A DNA stretch of 64,000 nucleotides, taken from the NCBI RefSeq assembly GCF_900129375.1, contig NZ_FQVN01000003.1, positions 434,001 through 498,000 of the forward strand, given 5' to 3'. Numbering within the stretch: position 1 is the stretch's first letter; every line of letters begins with the position of its first letter. The translations under genes and the position numbers were made by a program. The notes under the pieces are model-generated. The model made no database searches, was not told the origin of the DNA, and saw only the letters and a program-made list of their open reading frames with translations. Shown here piece by piece: positions 1 through 8,992 of this stretch. The DNA is from Streptoalloteichus hindustanus (GTDB lineage Bacteria > Actinomycetota > Actinomycetes > Mycobacteriales > Pseudonocardiaceae).

Positions 1-588
1 AGGTACGTCGCCGTCAGGGGCTGGCTGGAATGTGACGACCGCCAGCTCGAACGGATCAGGGAGATCGTCGCCGATCCCCACGACGACCGGAACGGGGCGG
101 GCTGGGCGTTCCCCGACGTCCCCTACGGCTGGACCAGTTACGCGTTCTTCGGCGCGGACGTCCGGGCGGAGGACATCGGCCGGTTCCTCGACCAGCTCCG
201 GGCCATCGCGGCGCTGCCCGCCTCCCTCCCCGACGACGGGGAGGACGGCGCTGATCCCGAGGACGGCGCGGGCTTCGAGGACGGCACTGGCTTCGAGGAC
301 AACGCCGGCTTCGGGGGCGCTCCCGCCGCCCGGCGCGGACTGTTCGCGGACGACCACGAGCTGACCGACCCCGACGAGGACCACGGCGACGACCCGGACC
401 CGGCGGAGCACGACGAGGACGAGGACCCCGACGAGGACGAGGACGCCGAGGATCACGGCGACCGGGTCGTCGGGTTCTTCCTGGCCACGCCGGAGGACGA
501 CGTGACCGGGGCCGTCGAGTGGCGCGTCCGGGACGGCGGCGTCCAGTCCGCCCCGGCCGGCGACCGGTACCGCTACCTCGACGAGTAG
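1..588 (+). CDS. Acidic repeat-containing hypothetical protein (5' partial)
   Basis: Frame 1 is open from the first base to TAG at 586-588, so the start lies outside the window. The visible 195 residues begin [20 protein letters not shown], then a Trp/Tyr-rich stretch ([18 protein letters not shown]), an acidic middle (about residues 77-155) and a C-terminal block ending in DRYRYLDE. The middle holds four hexapeptide repeats of EDGxGF type followed by a run of Asp/Glu and Pro. I do not recognise the family. The conserved-looking ends on either side of a disordered acidic linker suggest a cytoplasmic protein whose linker length varies. No signal peptide or membrane segment is visible in the part present. 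Confidence 0.75.
   Translation, partial: RYVAVRGWLECDDRQLERIREIVADPHDDRNGAGWAFPDVPYGWTSYAFFGADVRAEDIGRFLDQLRAIAALPASLPDDGEDGADPEDGAGFEDGTGFEDNAGFGGAPAARRGLFADDHELTDPDEDHGDDPDPAEHDEDEDPDEDEDAEDHGDRVVGFFLATPEDDVTGAVEWRVRDGGVQSAPAGDRYRYLDE
241..312 (+). repeat. Four 18-bp in-frame tandem repeats
   Basis: Units start at 241, 259, 277 and 295 (consensus GAGGACGGCGCGGGCTTC). They encode the acidic hexapeptides [18 protein letters not shown] and EDNAGF. The last unit is the most diverged. Confidence 0.8.
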
Positions 589-683
589 CCCCGACGCGGA
601 TCACACCGGACACCGGTCGGTCGCGTCGGGAGGCCGGGGTACGGTCCAGCAGGTACCCGAACGCGCGCAAGGGAGCCCGCGAC

Positions 684-2345
684 GTGACCGCCACCACCAC
701 CACGTTCCAGCACACCGACGTGCTGCCGCTCGGCCAGGACGAGACCGAGTACCGCCTCGTGACCACCGAGGGCCTGCGCCTGGTCGAGGCCGCCGGCCGC
801 CGTTTCCTCGAGGTGGAGCCGGAGGTGCTCACCCTGCTGGCGCGGGAGGCGGTGCGGGACATCCAGCACCTGCTGCGGCCCTCGCACCTCGGCCAGCTCC
901 GGGCGATCGTGGACGACCCGGAGGCCAGCCCGAACGACCGGTTCGTGGCGATGGACCTGCTGCGCAACGCCTGCATCTCCGCCGGCGGCGTCCTGCCGAT
1001 GTGCCAGGACACCGGCACCGCGATCGTGATCGGCAAGCGCAGCGAGACCGTGCTCACCGGCGGCGCGGACGAGGAAGCGCTGTCGCGCGGCGTGTTCGAC
1101 GCCTACCAGCAGCTCAACCTGCGCTACTCGCAGATGGCTCCGGTGACCTTCTGGGATGAGCGCAACACCGGCACGAACCTGCCGGCCCAGGTGGAGCTCT
1201 ACAGCGCCCCCGGCACGGCGCCGAAGTACGAGTTCCTGTTCATGGCCAAGGGCGGCGGCAGCGCCAACAAGACGTTCCTGTACCAGGAGACCAAGGCCCT
1301 GCTGAACCCGACGCGGCTGGCCCGGTTCCTGGACGAGAAGCTGCGGAGCCTGGGCACCGCCGCCTGCCCGCCCTACCACCTGGCGATCGTCGTGGGCGGG
1401 TTGTCCGCCGAGCAGAACCTCAAGGTCGCCAAGCTGGCCTCCGCGCGGTACCTGGACGCGCTGCCGACCGAGGGCTCGCCGCTGGGCCACGCGTTCCGGG
1501 ACCTGGACCTGGAGCAGCAGGTGCTGGAGATGACGCGCCAGTTCGGGATCGGCGCGCAGTTCGGCGGCAAGTACTTCTGCCACGACGTGCGGGTGATCCG
1601 GCTGCCCCGGCACGGCGCGTCCTGCCCGGTCGGGATCGCGGTGTCCTGCTCGGCCGACCGCCAGGCCAAGGCGAAGATCACGCCGGACGGGGTGTTCCTG
1701 GAGCAGCTGGAGCGCGACCCGGCCCGGTTCCTGCCGGACGTGCGGGACGACCAGCTCTCCGACGAGGTCGTGCGGATCGACCTGACCCGGCCGATGGCCG
1801 AGATCCGGCAGACGCTGTCCCAGCTCCCGGTCAAGACCCGGGTGTCGCTGACCGGCCCGCTGGTGGTGGCCAGGGACATCGCGCACGCCAAGATCAAGGA
1901 GCGGCTGGACGCCGGCGAGCCCATGCCGCAGTACATGAAGGACCACCCGGTGTACTACGCCGGTCCGGCCAAGACGCCGGAGGGCTTCGCCTCCGGCTCG
2001 TTCGGCCCGACCACGGCCGGCCGGATGGACTCCTACGTGGAGCAGTTCCAGGCCGCCGGCGGCTCGATGGTGATGCTGGCCAAGGGCAACCGCTCCCGCC
2101 AGGTCACCGACGCCTGCCAGCGGCACGGCGGCTTCTACCTCGGCTCGATCGGCGGTCCGGCGGCCCGGCTGGCCCAGGACTGCATCAGGAAGGTCGAGGT
2201 CCTGGAGTACGCCGAGCTGGGCATGGAGGCGGTCTGGCGGATCGAGGTCGAGGACTTCCCCGCGTTCGTCGTCGTGGACGACAAGGGCAACGACTTCTTC
2301 GCCGGCACCAGCCAGCCCACGCTGCAGATCTCGTTCCGCCGCTGA
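684..2345 (+). CDS. fum: Fumarate hydratase, class I (iron-sulfur)
   Basis: This is a 553-aa class I fumarase, which interconverts fumarate and L-malate in the TCA cycle using a [4Fe-4S] cluster. Length fits the fused two-domain FumA/FumB form. Candidate cluster ligands by motif are Cys107 (MCQDTGTA), Cys228 (AACPPYH) and Cys322 (AVSCSADR), matching E. coli FumA Cys105/224/318. The C-terminal domain carries [11 protein letters not shown] and ends TLQISFRR. The reading frame is open further upstream, but GTG 684 gives a family-typical N-terminus and follows a purine-rich AAGGGAG. The gene is monocistronic and ends just before a strong hairpin. An oxygen-sensitive fumarase is the reading I favour; other class I hydro-lyases such as tartrate dehydratase are less likely at this length. 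Confidence 0.95.
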   Translation: MTATTTTFQHTDVLPLGQDETEYRLVTTEGLRLVEAAGRRFLEVEPEVLTLLAREAVRDIQHLLRPSHLGQLRAIVDDPEASPNDRFVAMDLLRNACISAGGVLPMCQDTGTAIVIGKRSETVLTGGADEEALSRGVFDAYQQLNLRYSQMAPVTFWDERNTGTNLPAQVELYSAPGTAPKYEFLFMAKGGGSANKTFLYQETKALLNPTRLARFLDEKLRSLGTAACPPYHLAIVVGGLSAEQNLKVAKLASARYLDALPTEGSPLGHAFRDLDLEQQVLEMTRQFGIGAQFGGKYFCHDVRVIRLPRHGASCPVGIAVSCSADRQAKAKITPDGVFLEQLERDPARFLPDVRDDQLSDEVVRIDLTRPMAEIRQTLSQLPVKTRVSLTGPLVVARDIAHAKIKERLDAGEPMPQYMKDHPVYYAGPAKTPEGFASGSFGPTTAGRMDSYVEQFQAAGGSMVMLAKGNRSRQVTDACQRHGGFYLGSIGGPAARLAQDCIRKVEVLEYAELGMEAVWRIEVEDFPAFVVVDDKGNDFFAGTSQPTLQISFRR

Positions 2346-2375
2346 GGTCCCGGCCCCGCCGCTGACCTCCCCGAC

Positions 2376-2412
2376 ACCGGGGCGTCGTCCGAACAGGGCG
2401 ACGCCCCGGTGG
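2376..2412. terminator. Hairpin between convergent fum and lipoprotein gene
   Basis: A perfect 13-bp stem (2376-2388 with 2400-2412) has an 11-nt loop. It lies 31 nt past the fum stop and could serve both convergent genes. Part of the left arm sequence recurs at 2428-2439. Confidence 0.75.
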
Positions 2413-2450
2413 CGCGAGGGCTGGCCACCGGGGCGTCCCCGCCACGGCCG

Positions 2451-2507
2451 CGCGGACCGGGAGGAGGGCTCGCGGTCGGCACGCCGTGGCTCCTCCCCGT
2501 CCGCGCC
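2451..2507. terminator. Second, larger hairpin before the lipoprotein gene stop
   Basis: The arms 2451-2467 and 2491-2507 are inverted repeats matching at 16 of 17 positions. The element lies just beyond the stop of the minus-strand lipoprotein gene, so it is best read as that gene's terminator. Confidence 0.6.
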
Positions 2508-2528
2508 CTGCTCGCGGCCGGGTGGGGC

Positions 2529-3014
2529 CTACTTCTCGGTCCGCTGCTCCTGCAGCACGACCGCGCGGTCACCCAGCGGCGCGTCCAGCGTCACGGTCTT
2601 CGGCGGGTACCGCAGGTCCATGGTGCACTGCTGGGCGCCGGTGGGCGTGGTCTCGGTGAACAGGATGCGGACCCGCTGCGCGGTCTGCTCGGTGACCTTG
2701 GCCTCCACCCTGCCACAACCACCCTCCTGGCCGTAGGCGCCGAGGGTTCTGCCGTCCGCGTCCTGGAACCACACCAGGCGGGGGTAGCCCTCGGGCAGCC
2801 CCGAGGCGTCGACCCGGTCCGGGGGGAGGGCCCGCGCGCCGTTGGGGGGTTTCGGGGTCGTCTCGTCCTCGGTCGGCGCGGGCGTCACGCTCGCCGACGA
2901 CGAGCCGACGGCGGGGGGCGCCCCGCCGAAACCGATCTTCGGTTGCTCCTGGCCGCAGGCGCCCACGAGCACCAACGCGGCCCCGACACTCACCGCACTC
3001 GCTAGCCGTCTCAT
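2529..3014 (-). CDS. Small putative lipoprotein
   Basis: The 161-aa product begins MRRLASAVSVGAALVLVGAC. This is a basic n-region, a hydrophobic core and a lipobox (LVGAC, lipid-attached Cys20), so the mature protein should be anchored on the outer face of the membrane. A Pro/Ala/Ser-rich spacer follows (about 30-60). The C-terminal domain of about 100 residues has two Cys (GGCGR and QQCTMD) that could form a disulfide, and it ends in a Thr/Val/Leu-rich beta pattern. No family is recognised. It converges on fum and is divergent from rtcB. Confidence 0.8.
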   Translation of the reverse strand: MRRLASAVSVGAALVLVGACGQEQPKIGFGGAPPAVGSSSASVTPAPTEDETTPKPPNGARALPPDRVDASGLPEGYPRLVWFQDADGRTLGAYGQEGGCGRVEAKVTEQTAQRVRILFTETTPTGAQQCTMDLRYPPKTVTLDAPLGDRAVVLQEQRTEK

Positions 3015-3252
3015 ACCCGGGAGACGGGACGGCGCCCGATCGGGGTTGCACGGGTCGGTTCCCGCGCGTGGATCAGCGGCGCCAGCCCCGGGCCGCCCGC
3101 GCCACCCGGCCCGGCCTCGCGGCGGGCGGCGTCGGGTCGGTCGCGGGGGTCGGCAGATCAGTCACGCGCCGTGTTTACCGCACCCAACCCAGATGGACGA
3201 AGTGACTTTCCGGCCCGGCATTTCGATCGACAGCGCGCCTACTCTGGGTGAC

Positions 3253-4431
3253 ATGGCGATCGAGACCGTCCCTGGTGAGCACGTGGACATCCGGCTGTGG
3301 ACCCGCGCCGGTGACGTCGAGTCCCAGGCGATGCAGCAGCTCCGCAACATCGCGGCGTTGCCGTGGGTGGTCAAGCACGTCGCCGTCATGCCCGACGTGC
3401 ACTACGGCAAGGGCGCGACCGTCGGTTCGGTCATCGCGATGCGGGACGCGGTGTCCCCCGCGGCGGTCGGCGTCGACATCGGCTGCGGCATGAGCGCGGT
3501 CCGCACCTCGCTGCGGGCCGAGGACCTGCCCGACGACCTGCGCCGGCTGCGCTCCGCCGTCGAGCGGGCGGTGCCGGTGGGGTTCGGTCAGCACCGCGAC
3601 CTGGCGTTCGACACCCGGGACGCGGCGGACTGGGACCAGTTCTGGTCCCGGTTCAAGGAGCTGACCACCAGCGTGCGGAACGAGCGGGACCGGGCGCTGC
3701 ACCAGATGGGCACGCTCGGCGGCGGCAATCACTTCATCGAGGTCTGCCTCGACGAGGGCGGCCAGGTGTGGCTGATGCTGCACTCCGGGTCGCGCGGCAT
3801 CGGGAACCTGCTCGCGCAGCACCACATGGCGGTGGCGCGCGGCCTCGCGCACAACGCGGAGCTGCCCGACCCCGACCTCGCCGTGTTCCTCGCGCGGACC
3901 CCGCAGATGGCGGCGTACCGGCACGACCTGTACTGGGCGCAGGAGTACGCGCGGCGCAACCGGGCCGTCATGATGCGGCTGCTCTGCGACGTGCTGCGCC
4001 AGCACTTCCCGCAGGTGCGCTTCGAGGAGCCGATCTCCTGCCACCACAACTACGTGGCGGAGGAGGAGCACTTCGGCGAGGAGCTGCTCGTGACGCGGAA
4101 GGGCGCGATCCGGGCCGGCTGGGGCGAGCTGGGCATCATCCCGGGCTCGATGGGCACCGGCTCGTACATCGTGCGCGGGCTGGGCAACCCGGAGTCGTTC
4201 TGCTCGGCCTCGCACGGCGCCGGGCGGCGGATGTCGCGGAACGCGGCGCGGAAGCGGTTCACCGCCGAGGACCTCGCCCAGCAGACCGCGGGCGTGGAGT
4301 GCCGCAAGGACGCCGGGGTGGTCGACGAGATCCCGGCCGCGTACAAGGACCTGGAGCAGGTCATCGCGAACCAGTCCGACCTCGTCGAGGTGGTCGCGAA
4401 GCTGCGGCAGATCATCTGCGTGAAGGGCTGA
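3253..4431 (+). CDS. rtcB: RNA-splicing ligase RtcB
   Basis: RtcB joins RNA 2',3'-cyclic-phosphate (or 3'-phosphate) and 5'-OH ends through a covalent GMP-histidine intermediate, using GTP and Mn2+. The 392-aa protein shows the family motifs in order: MPDVHYGKG, VGVDIGCGM (Cys78, metal ligand), LGGGNHFIE, HSGSRGIG, SCHHNYV, PGSMGTGSYIV and SASHGAGRRMSR, whose His is expected to carry GMP. The frame is open much further upstream. ATG 3253 gives the usual actinobacterial N-terminus (MAIETVPGEHVDIRLWT); ATG 3193 would add 20 residues without a clear ribosome site. The gene is followed by five 14-bp repeats and a perfect terminator. No archease (RtcB cofactor) gene is adjacent. Confidence 0.95.
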   Translation: MAIETVPGEHVDIRLWTRAGDVESQAMQQLRNIAALPWVVKHVAVMPDVHYGKGATVGSVIAMRDAVSPAAVGVDIGCGMSAVRTSLRAEDLPDDLRRLRSAVERAVPVGFGQHRDLAFDTRDAADWDQFWSRFKELTTSVRNERDRALHQMGTLGGGNHFIEVCLDEGGQVWLMLHSGSRGIGNLLAQHHMAVARGLAHNAELPDPDLAVFLARTPQMAAYRHDLYWAQEYARRNRAVMMRLLCDVLRQHFPQVRFEEPISCHHNYVAEEEHFGEELLVTRKGAIRAGWGELGIIPGSMGTGSYIVRGLGNPESFCSASHGAGRRMSRNAARKRFTAEDLAQQTAGVECRKDAGVVDEIPAAYKDLEQVIANQSDLVEVVAKLRQIICVKG

Positions 4432-4433
4432 CC

Positions 4434-4503
4434 GCGCAGGACTGACAGCGCAGGACTGACAGCGCAGGACTGACAGCGCACGACTGATCGTGCACGACTG
4501 ACG
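4434..4503 (+). repeat. Five 14-bp tandem repeats in the rtcB 3' region
   Basis: Units begin at 4434, 4448, 4462, 4476 and 4490. The first three are identical (GCGCAGGACTGACA); the last two are diverged (GCGCACGACTGATC, GTGCACGACTGACG). The array fills the space between the rtcB stop and its terminator. Confidence 0.9.
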
Positions 4504-4505
4504 AC

Positions 4506-4535
4506 GGGGCGCCCGGTCGGTGGACCGGGCGCCCC
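4506..4535. terminator. Bidirectional terminator between rtcB and GNAT gene
   Basis: A perfect 13-bp stem (4506-4518 with 4523-4535) has a 4-nt loop (GGTG) and is followed by GTTCG. It sits between two convergent genes. Confidence 0.85.
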
Positions 4536-4555
4536 GTTCGGTGGCTCGTCAGTTG

Positions 4556-5068
4556 TCAGTCGTCGCCGGACCGGGCGAAGAGGATGTGCGGGCCGCCGTA
4601 GTAGGTGCCCCGCGACTCCTCGACGAACCCGAGCCGCCGGGCGATCCGCACCGAGGGCTCGTTCTCCTCGTGCACCAGCGCGATCACCTGGTCCACCCCG
4701 ACCGTGCCGTAGGCGTGGTCGAGCACCGCGCGGGCGGCCTCGGTGGCCAGGCCCCGCCCCTGGCGCGCGCTCAGCAGGTACCAGCCCATCTCCACCCGGC
4801 CGTCGCCGGTCTCCTCGCACGGCCGCAGGTCGCCGTGGCCGACGAACTCGCCGGTTTCCCGGTCCTCCCACGAGTAGGAGCCCAGCCCGTCCGGGTTGTC
4901 CGCGGCGAGCAGCTCCTCGACGTGGTCGCGCACCAGCTCCCTGGTCACCGGGAACGGCAGGAACCGGGCGGCGTCCGGGTGCCGGAGCAGCTCGTACAGC
5001 GGGTCGGCGTCGGCCGGGGTGAGCGGGCGCAGGCGCAGGCGCGGGGTCAGCAACTCGGGGACGGGCAT
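4556..5068 (-). CDS. GNAT-family N-acetyltransferase (RimJ/RimL-like)
   Basis: The 170-aa protein has the GNAT fold: an N-terminal LLTPRLRLRPLTPADADPL typical of the RimJ/RimL branch, a central GHGDLRP beta strand, and the acetyl-CoA loop RQGRGLATEAARAVLDHAY (Q/RxxGxG/A). It ends with NEPSVRIARRLGFVEESRG. The predicted reaction is transfer of acetyl from acetyl-CoA to an amine; the substrate is unknown. It lies 47 nt after the last phosphonate transporter permease on the same strand and just before a terminator, so it may be the last gene of that operon. Some aminophosphonate loci carry an N-acetyltransferase (PhnO), but the sequence looks like the general RimL type, so a phosphonate role is only a possibility. 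Confidence 0.85.
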   Translation of the reverse strand: MPVPELLTPRLRLRPLTPADADPLYELLRHPDAARFLPFPVTRELVRDHVEELLAADNPDGLGSYSWEDRETGEFVGHGDLRPCEETGDGRVEMGWYLLSARQGRGLATEAARAVLDHAYGTVGVDQVIALVHEENEPSVRIARRLGFVEESRGTYYGGPHILFARSGDD

Positions 5069-5115
5069 GGGGCGACGCTAGCCATTCCTCGGGGACGGAA
5101 CCGAACGGATAACGC

Positions 5116-5913
5116 TCACCGCTCCGCGGCCCTTCCCCTGGCGGCGCCCAGCGTGAGCAGGCCGACCAGCGTGAGCCCGAGGAGCACCGCGGTGCTGGCC
5201 GAGGCGAGGAACACCTCGCCCCGGTCGGTCTGGGCGAAGACCGAGACCGGCAGCGTCCGCCAGTCCGGCGGGTAGAGCATGATCGTGGCCCCGACCTCCC
5301 CCATGGACAGCGCGAGGGCCAGGCTGGCCGCCGCGGACAGGGCGGGCAGCAGCAGGGGCAGTCGCACCCGCAGCAGCACCCTGGCCGGCGACGCGCCCAG
5401 GCTCGCCGCCACGTCGGCCAGCACGGGGTCGGCCCGGTCCAGCGCGGCCGAGACCACGCCGTAGCCGAACGGCAGCACGATGACCAGGTGCGCCACCAGC
5501 ACGATCCACCGCGTGCCGTTCAGGAGGAACGGGGGCTGGCTGAACGCCACCAGCAACGACAGCCCGACGACGACCGACGGCACCGCGACGGGCAGGTGCA
5601 GCACGGTGTCGACGACGCGGCGCACCGGCGCGGGCGCCGACCGCGCGGCCAGGGCCGCCCATGCCCCGCAGACCACCGCGGCCAGCGAGGCGATCAGCCC
5701 GGTCTGCACGCTGACCAGGGCGCTGGCGAGGGCGTCGCCGCTGACCGCGTCGGCCAGGTGCCCCGTGGTGTACTCGGCGGGCAGCACCCCGTTCCACGTG
5801 CCGGCGACGGCGGCCAGGCCGACCATCGCCAGCGGAGCGGCGATGACCACGCCGAACAGCACGCCGAACGCGAGCCACAGCAGCAGACGGCTACGCCGGG
5901 TCCAGACCAGCAC
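5116..5913 (-). CDS. ABC transporter permease, 2-aminoethylphosphonate-type (second permease)
   Basis: This is a 265-aa integral membrane protein with about six hydrophobic segments. The EAA loop (LADVAASLGASPARVLLRV) is where the ATPase docks. It is of the PhnV/ThiP-half/iron-transport type of binding-protein-dependent permease. GTG 5913 is chosen as start because it gives VLVWTRRSRLLL followed directly by the first membrane span; this overlaps the preceding permease gene by 23 nt. An upstream extension in the same frame is Trp/Ser/Arg-rich and unlike a permease. It is the fourth gene of the transporter set and should pair with the 5891-6802 product to form the channel. Confidence 0.9.
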   Translation of the reverse strand: MLVWTRRSRLLLWLAFGVLFGVVIAAPLAMVGLAAVAGTWNGVLPAEYTTGHLADAVSGDALASALVSVQTGLIASLAAVVCGAWAALAARSAPAPVRRVVDTVLHLPVAVPSVVVGLSLLVAFSQPPFLLNGTRWIVLVAHLVIVLPFGYGVVSAALDRADPVLADVAASLGASPARVLLRVRLPLLLPALSAAASLALALSMGEVGATIMLYPPDWRTLPVSVFAQTDRGEVFLASASTAVLLGLTLVGLLTLGAARGRAAER

Positions 5914-6802
5914 CGGCCCTCCCCTCCCCCGCGCGGTTCGTGCCCAGGACGCGGAACACCCACCGGTGGACGGTGTAGAGCGCCACCGACAGCACGACGT
6001 TGACGACGGCGACCACACAGGCCGCCGGGTAGTCGAAGGTCACGATCCCCTTGGTGTGCACGAGCATCGGCAGCGTGATCACGTCCTTGGCGCCGACGAA
6101 CAGCACGATGCCGAACTCGTTCATCGTCATCAGCAGGGTCAGGCAGGTCCCGGAGGCCAGCGCCGGCCACGCCTCGGGCAGCACGACCTGGCGCAGCACC
6201 CGCCATGGCCGGGCGCCCAGGCTGGCCGCGACGTCCAGCTGCGCCGACGGGACCTGGGCGAACGCGGCCAGCACCGGGCGCATCACGAACGGCGTGTAGA
6301 AGGTGACCTCGGCGAGCAGCACGCCCCACGGGCCGTAGAGGAAGTCGACCGGCCCGCCGGCCCCGCCGCCGAGCGCCGCGTTGAGGACGCCCGCGCTGCC
6401 GTAGAGGAACGTGAAGGACAACGCGATCAGGAACGAGGGGAAGGCGAGGACCGCGTCGACCACCCGGGAGACGACCCTGGCGCCGGGGAACGGGGTGAAC
6501 GCGAGCACCAGAGCCAAAAAGGTGCCGAGCAGCACGCACCCCGCCGTGGCGCCGACCGACAGCAGCACGGTGCGGCCGAGGGCTGCGGTGAACTCCGGCG
6601 AGGTCACCACGTGGCGCCAGACCGCGAGCCCGACCTCGCCGGACTCGCTCACCAGCGACTGCCGGACCACCAGCGCGAGCGGGTAGCAGAAGAAGCCGAG
6701 CACCACGAGCATCGGCGGCGCCAGCCACAGCAGGGGCGCCCAGCGGCGGCGTTCCCGCTCCCGCGGCGCGGTGGCGGCCACGGGCGCGGCGACGGCCGTC
6801 AT
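5891..6802 (-). CDS. ABC transporter permease, 2-aminoethylphosphonate-type (first permease)
   Basis: The 303-aa protein opens with a cytoplasmic tail (MTAVAAPVAATAPRERERRR), then a first span (LLWLAPPMLVVLGFFCYPLA) and five more hydrophobic stretches. The EAA motif is LDVAASLGARPWRVLRQVVLPEAW. ATG 6802 overlaps the ATPase stop by 4 nt (ATGA), which fixes the start. It resembles PhnU-type permeases; together with the second permease it forms the heteromeric inner-membrane channel. The substrate is inferred from the whole operon rather than from this sequence. Confidence 0.92.
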   Translation of the reverse strand: MTAVAAPVAATAPRERERRRWAPLLWLAPPMLVVLGFFCYPLALVVRQSLVSESGEVGLAVWRHVVTSPEFTAALGRTVLLSVGATAGCVLLGTFLALVLAFTPFPGARVVSRVVDAVLAFPSFLIALSFTFLYGSAGVLNAALGGGAGGPVDFLYGPWGVLLAEVTFYTPFVMRPVLAAFAQVPSAQLDVAASLGARPWRVLRQVVLPEAWPALASGTCLTLLMTMNEFGIVLFVGAKDVITLPMLVHTKGIVTFDYPAACVVAVVNVVLSVALYTVHRWVFRVLGTNRAGEGRAGAGLDPA

Positions 6803-7905
6803 GCGCCCGCTCCCGCCGGCACGAGCGGGCAACCGTCCGGAATGGACACTCCCACCCGCTCGCCGACCGCGGGGAGGCCGTCCACTGTGGACACATCGGC
6901 GCGCAGGCGCGACCCGTCGTCCAGCTCCAGCTCCAGGCGGAAGCCGGTGCCCCGCCACTGCACCCCGAGCAGCCGGGCCGGCAGGCCCGCGTCCGCCCGC
7001 ACCTCGACCCGGTGCGGGCGGACGCCGAGGGCGACCGGCGTGCCGGCGGGCAGCGGGCCGGTGGGCTCGGCCCGCAGCTCCGCGCCGGCCAGCCGCACGG
7101 TGGCCAAACCATCGGCACGGACAGTGCCGTCGCTGCCGTCACTGCCCTCGGGCGCGGCCGCGACCAGCTCGACCGGCAACAGGTTGGCCGCGCCCAGGAA
7201 CGACGCGGTGAACTCGGCACGCGGCCGGTGGTAGAGCTGGGCCGTGGGGCCGACCTCCACCAGCCGCGCGTCCCGCATCACCGCGACCCGGTCGGCCAGC
7301 GCCAACGCCTCGCCCTGGTCGTGCGTCACGTACACCATGGCGGTGTCGGGCAGCTCCCGCCGCAGCCGCAGCAGCTCGGCCAGCATCTCCTCGCGCAACG
7401 CGGCGTCGAGCGCGGACAGCGGCTCGTCGAGCAGCAACACGGGCGGGCGGATCGCCAGCGCCCTGGCGATCGCGACCCGTTGCTGCTGACCACCGGACAA
7501 CTCGCGCGGGTAGCGGCGCCGGTAGTCGGCCATGCCGACCATCGCCAGCACCTCGGTCACCCGCTGCTCCACCTCGCGCCGGGGCATCCGGCGGGCGCGC
7601 AGGCCGAACGCGACGTTGTCGGCCACCCGCATGTGCGGGAAGAGCGCGTAGTTCTGCACCACGACCCCGAGGCCACGCCGGTGCGGTGGCGCGTCGGTGA
7701 CGTCCACACCGGACAGCAGCACGCGCCCCGAGTGCGGCCGCACGAACCCGGCGACCGCCTTCAACGCGGTGGACTTGCCCGAGCCGGAGGGGCCGAGCAG
7801 GGCGAGCGCCTCGCCCCGCCCGACCACCAGGTCCAGCTCGCGCAGGGCCACCGTCCGTCCGAAGTGGACGGACACCCCGCGCAGCTCGACGGCGGGCGCG
7901 GTCAC
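6799..7905 (-). CDS. ABC transporter ATP-binding protein, 2-aminoethylphosphonate-type
   Basis: The 368-aa ATPase has Walker [11 protein letters not shown]-loop VVQNYALFPHM, signature [15 protein letters not shown], Walker B VLLLDEPLSALD and switch His (YVTHDQGEAL). A C-terminal TOBE-like domain (about 240-368) is typical of PotA/FbpC/PhnT ATPases. The start is GTG 7905, which overlaps the binding-protein stop by 4 nt (GTGA). It powers import through the two permeases encoded downstream. Its TOBE region contains a copy of the 13-bp palindrome discussed in the findings (6880-6892), read as DVSTVDG. Confidence 0.93.
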   Translation of the reverse strand: MTAPAVELRGVSVHFGRTVALRELDLVVGRGEALALLGPSGSGKSTALKAVAGFVRPHSGRVLLSGVDVTDAPPHRRGLGVVVQNYALFPHMRVADNVAFGLRARRMPRREVEQRVTEVLAMVGMADYRRRYPRELSGGQQQRVAIARALAIRPPVLLLDEPLSALDAALREEMLAELLRLRRELPDTAMVYVTHDQGEALALADRVAVMRDARLVEVGPTAQLYHRPRAEFTASFLGAANLLPVELVAAAPEGSDGSDGTVRADGLATVRLAGAELRAEPTGPLPAGTPVALGVRPHRVEVRADAGLPARLLGVQWRGTGFRLELELDDGSRLRADVSTVDGLPAVGERVGVSIPDGCPLVPAGAGA

Positions 7906-8936
7906 CGGCCGACCGCCTTGGCGTAGGCCGCCAGGTCGGCGTCCAGCCGGCCAAGCACCCGGTCCCAGTCCGGCTGCCAGATCTCCACGTCGCGCAGCAC
8001 CTCGTCGAGCTGGCCGGCGATCTCGCCCTCCGGCCTGACGTCGGCGCGGGCCGGCCGGCCGTACGCCTCGGCCACCGTCTTCTGCACCTCGGCGGAGAAC
8101 AGGAAGTCCAGCAGCTTCCGCCCGTTGTCCGCGTGCGGGGCGTTGCCGGCCAGGCCGGCGACGTACGGCAGCGCGAACGTGGAGCGCTTCCCGGCCGCGT
8201 CGGCCGGGAAGAAGATCCGGAAGTTCGACCGGTCCCGGTTGATCGTGGCCAGGTTCATCTGGACGTCGCCGTTGGCCACCAGGATCTCGCCCTTGGCCAC
8301 CTTCGGCTGGAGCTTGCCGGTGGACGAGGACGGCCCGACGTTGTTGGCCTCCAGCTTCGCCAGGTAGTCCAGCGCGCCCTGCTCGCCGAGCACGTGCTGG
8401 AGCTGGAGCAGCACCGCGGTGCCGTCCCCCGCCTGGCCCGGCGTGGAGTACTGGACCTTCTTGCGGAACCGGGGGTCGAGCAGGTCGTCCCAGGTCCGCG
8501 GCGCCGGGTTCGCCAGCTCGGGGTTGTGGATGAACGCGAGGTAGTTGTTGACCACGGCGGCGTAGCGGCCCTGCGGGTCCCTGAGCGCGACGTGCTCGAC
8601 GCCCGGGGGCCGGTACTCGGCCAGCAGCCCCTGCTGGGCGGCGCGCTGGACGAACGGCGGCAACGTGACGACCACGTCCGCCTGGGGGTTCGCCCGCTCC
8701 TTCTCCAGCCGGGAGACGACCTCGCCCGAGCCGGCCTCCACGACCTGCACGGTGATCCCGGTCCGCTCGCGGAACTCGGCGAACCGCTTGCCGTACCAGT
8801 CGGCCAGGCCGTCGGCGGTGTAGAGCACGACCTTCCGCTCGTCCCCGCCGCCGCCCGCGGTGCCCCCGCACCCGGCGACGAGCGAGACGACGGCGGTGAG
8901 CGCGGCGGCGACGGCGATGCGCGACCAACGTCGCAT
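7902..8936 (-). CDS. Extracellular substrate-binding lipoprotein, 2-aminoethylphosphonate-type (PhnS-like)
   Basis: The 344-aa protein has a lipoprotein signal (MRRWSRIAVAAALTAVVSLV then AGC, Cys23) and a periplasmic-binding-protein fold opening with KVVLYTADGLADWYGKRFAEF. This opening is characteristic of the iron/thiamine/aminoethylphosphonate group. AAGGAC lies 5 nt upstream of ATG 8936. It should capture the solute outside the membrane and hand it to the permeases. Assignment to 2-aminoethylphosphonate rests on the upstream FAD oxidoreductase and phosphonatase-like genes; without them ferric iron or thiamine would be equally plausible. Confidence 0.88.
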   Translation of the reverse strand: MRRWSRIAVAAALTAVVSLVAGCGGTAGGGGDERKVVLYTADGLADWYGKRFAEFRERTGITVQVVEAGSGEVVSRLEKERANPQADVVVTLPPFVQRAAQQGLLAEYRPPGVEHVALRDPQGRYAAVVNNYLAFIHNPELANPAPRTWDDLLDPRFRKKVQYSTPGQAGDGTAVLLQLQHVLGEQGALDYLAKLEANNVGPSSSTGKLQPKVAKGEILVANGDVQMNLATINRDRSNFRIFFPADAAGKRSTFALPYVAGLAGNAPHADNGRKLLDFLFSAEVQKTVAEAYGRPARADVRPEGEIAGQLDEVLRDVEIWQPDWDRVLGRLDADLAAYAKAVGR

Positions 8937-8992
8937 GGGAGTCCTTTCCGCGGAGTCTGACTGTTCGGTCTGTTCGGTCTGATCGGTGGCGG

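Noticed and set aside
56-1057. Minus-strand open frame over the first gene and the fum N-terminus
   Set aside because: The product is almost entirely Arg/Pro repeats, and it opposes two better-supported plus-strand genes.
4434-4503. CRISPR array
   Set aside because: The repeats are directly adjacent 14-bp units without spacers, and there are no cas genes.
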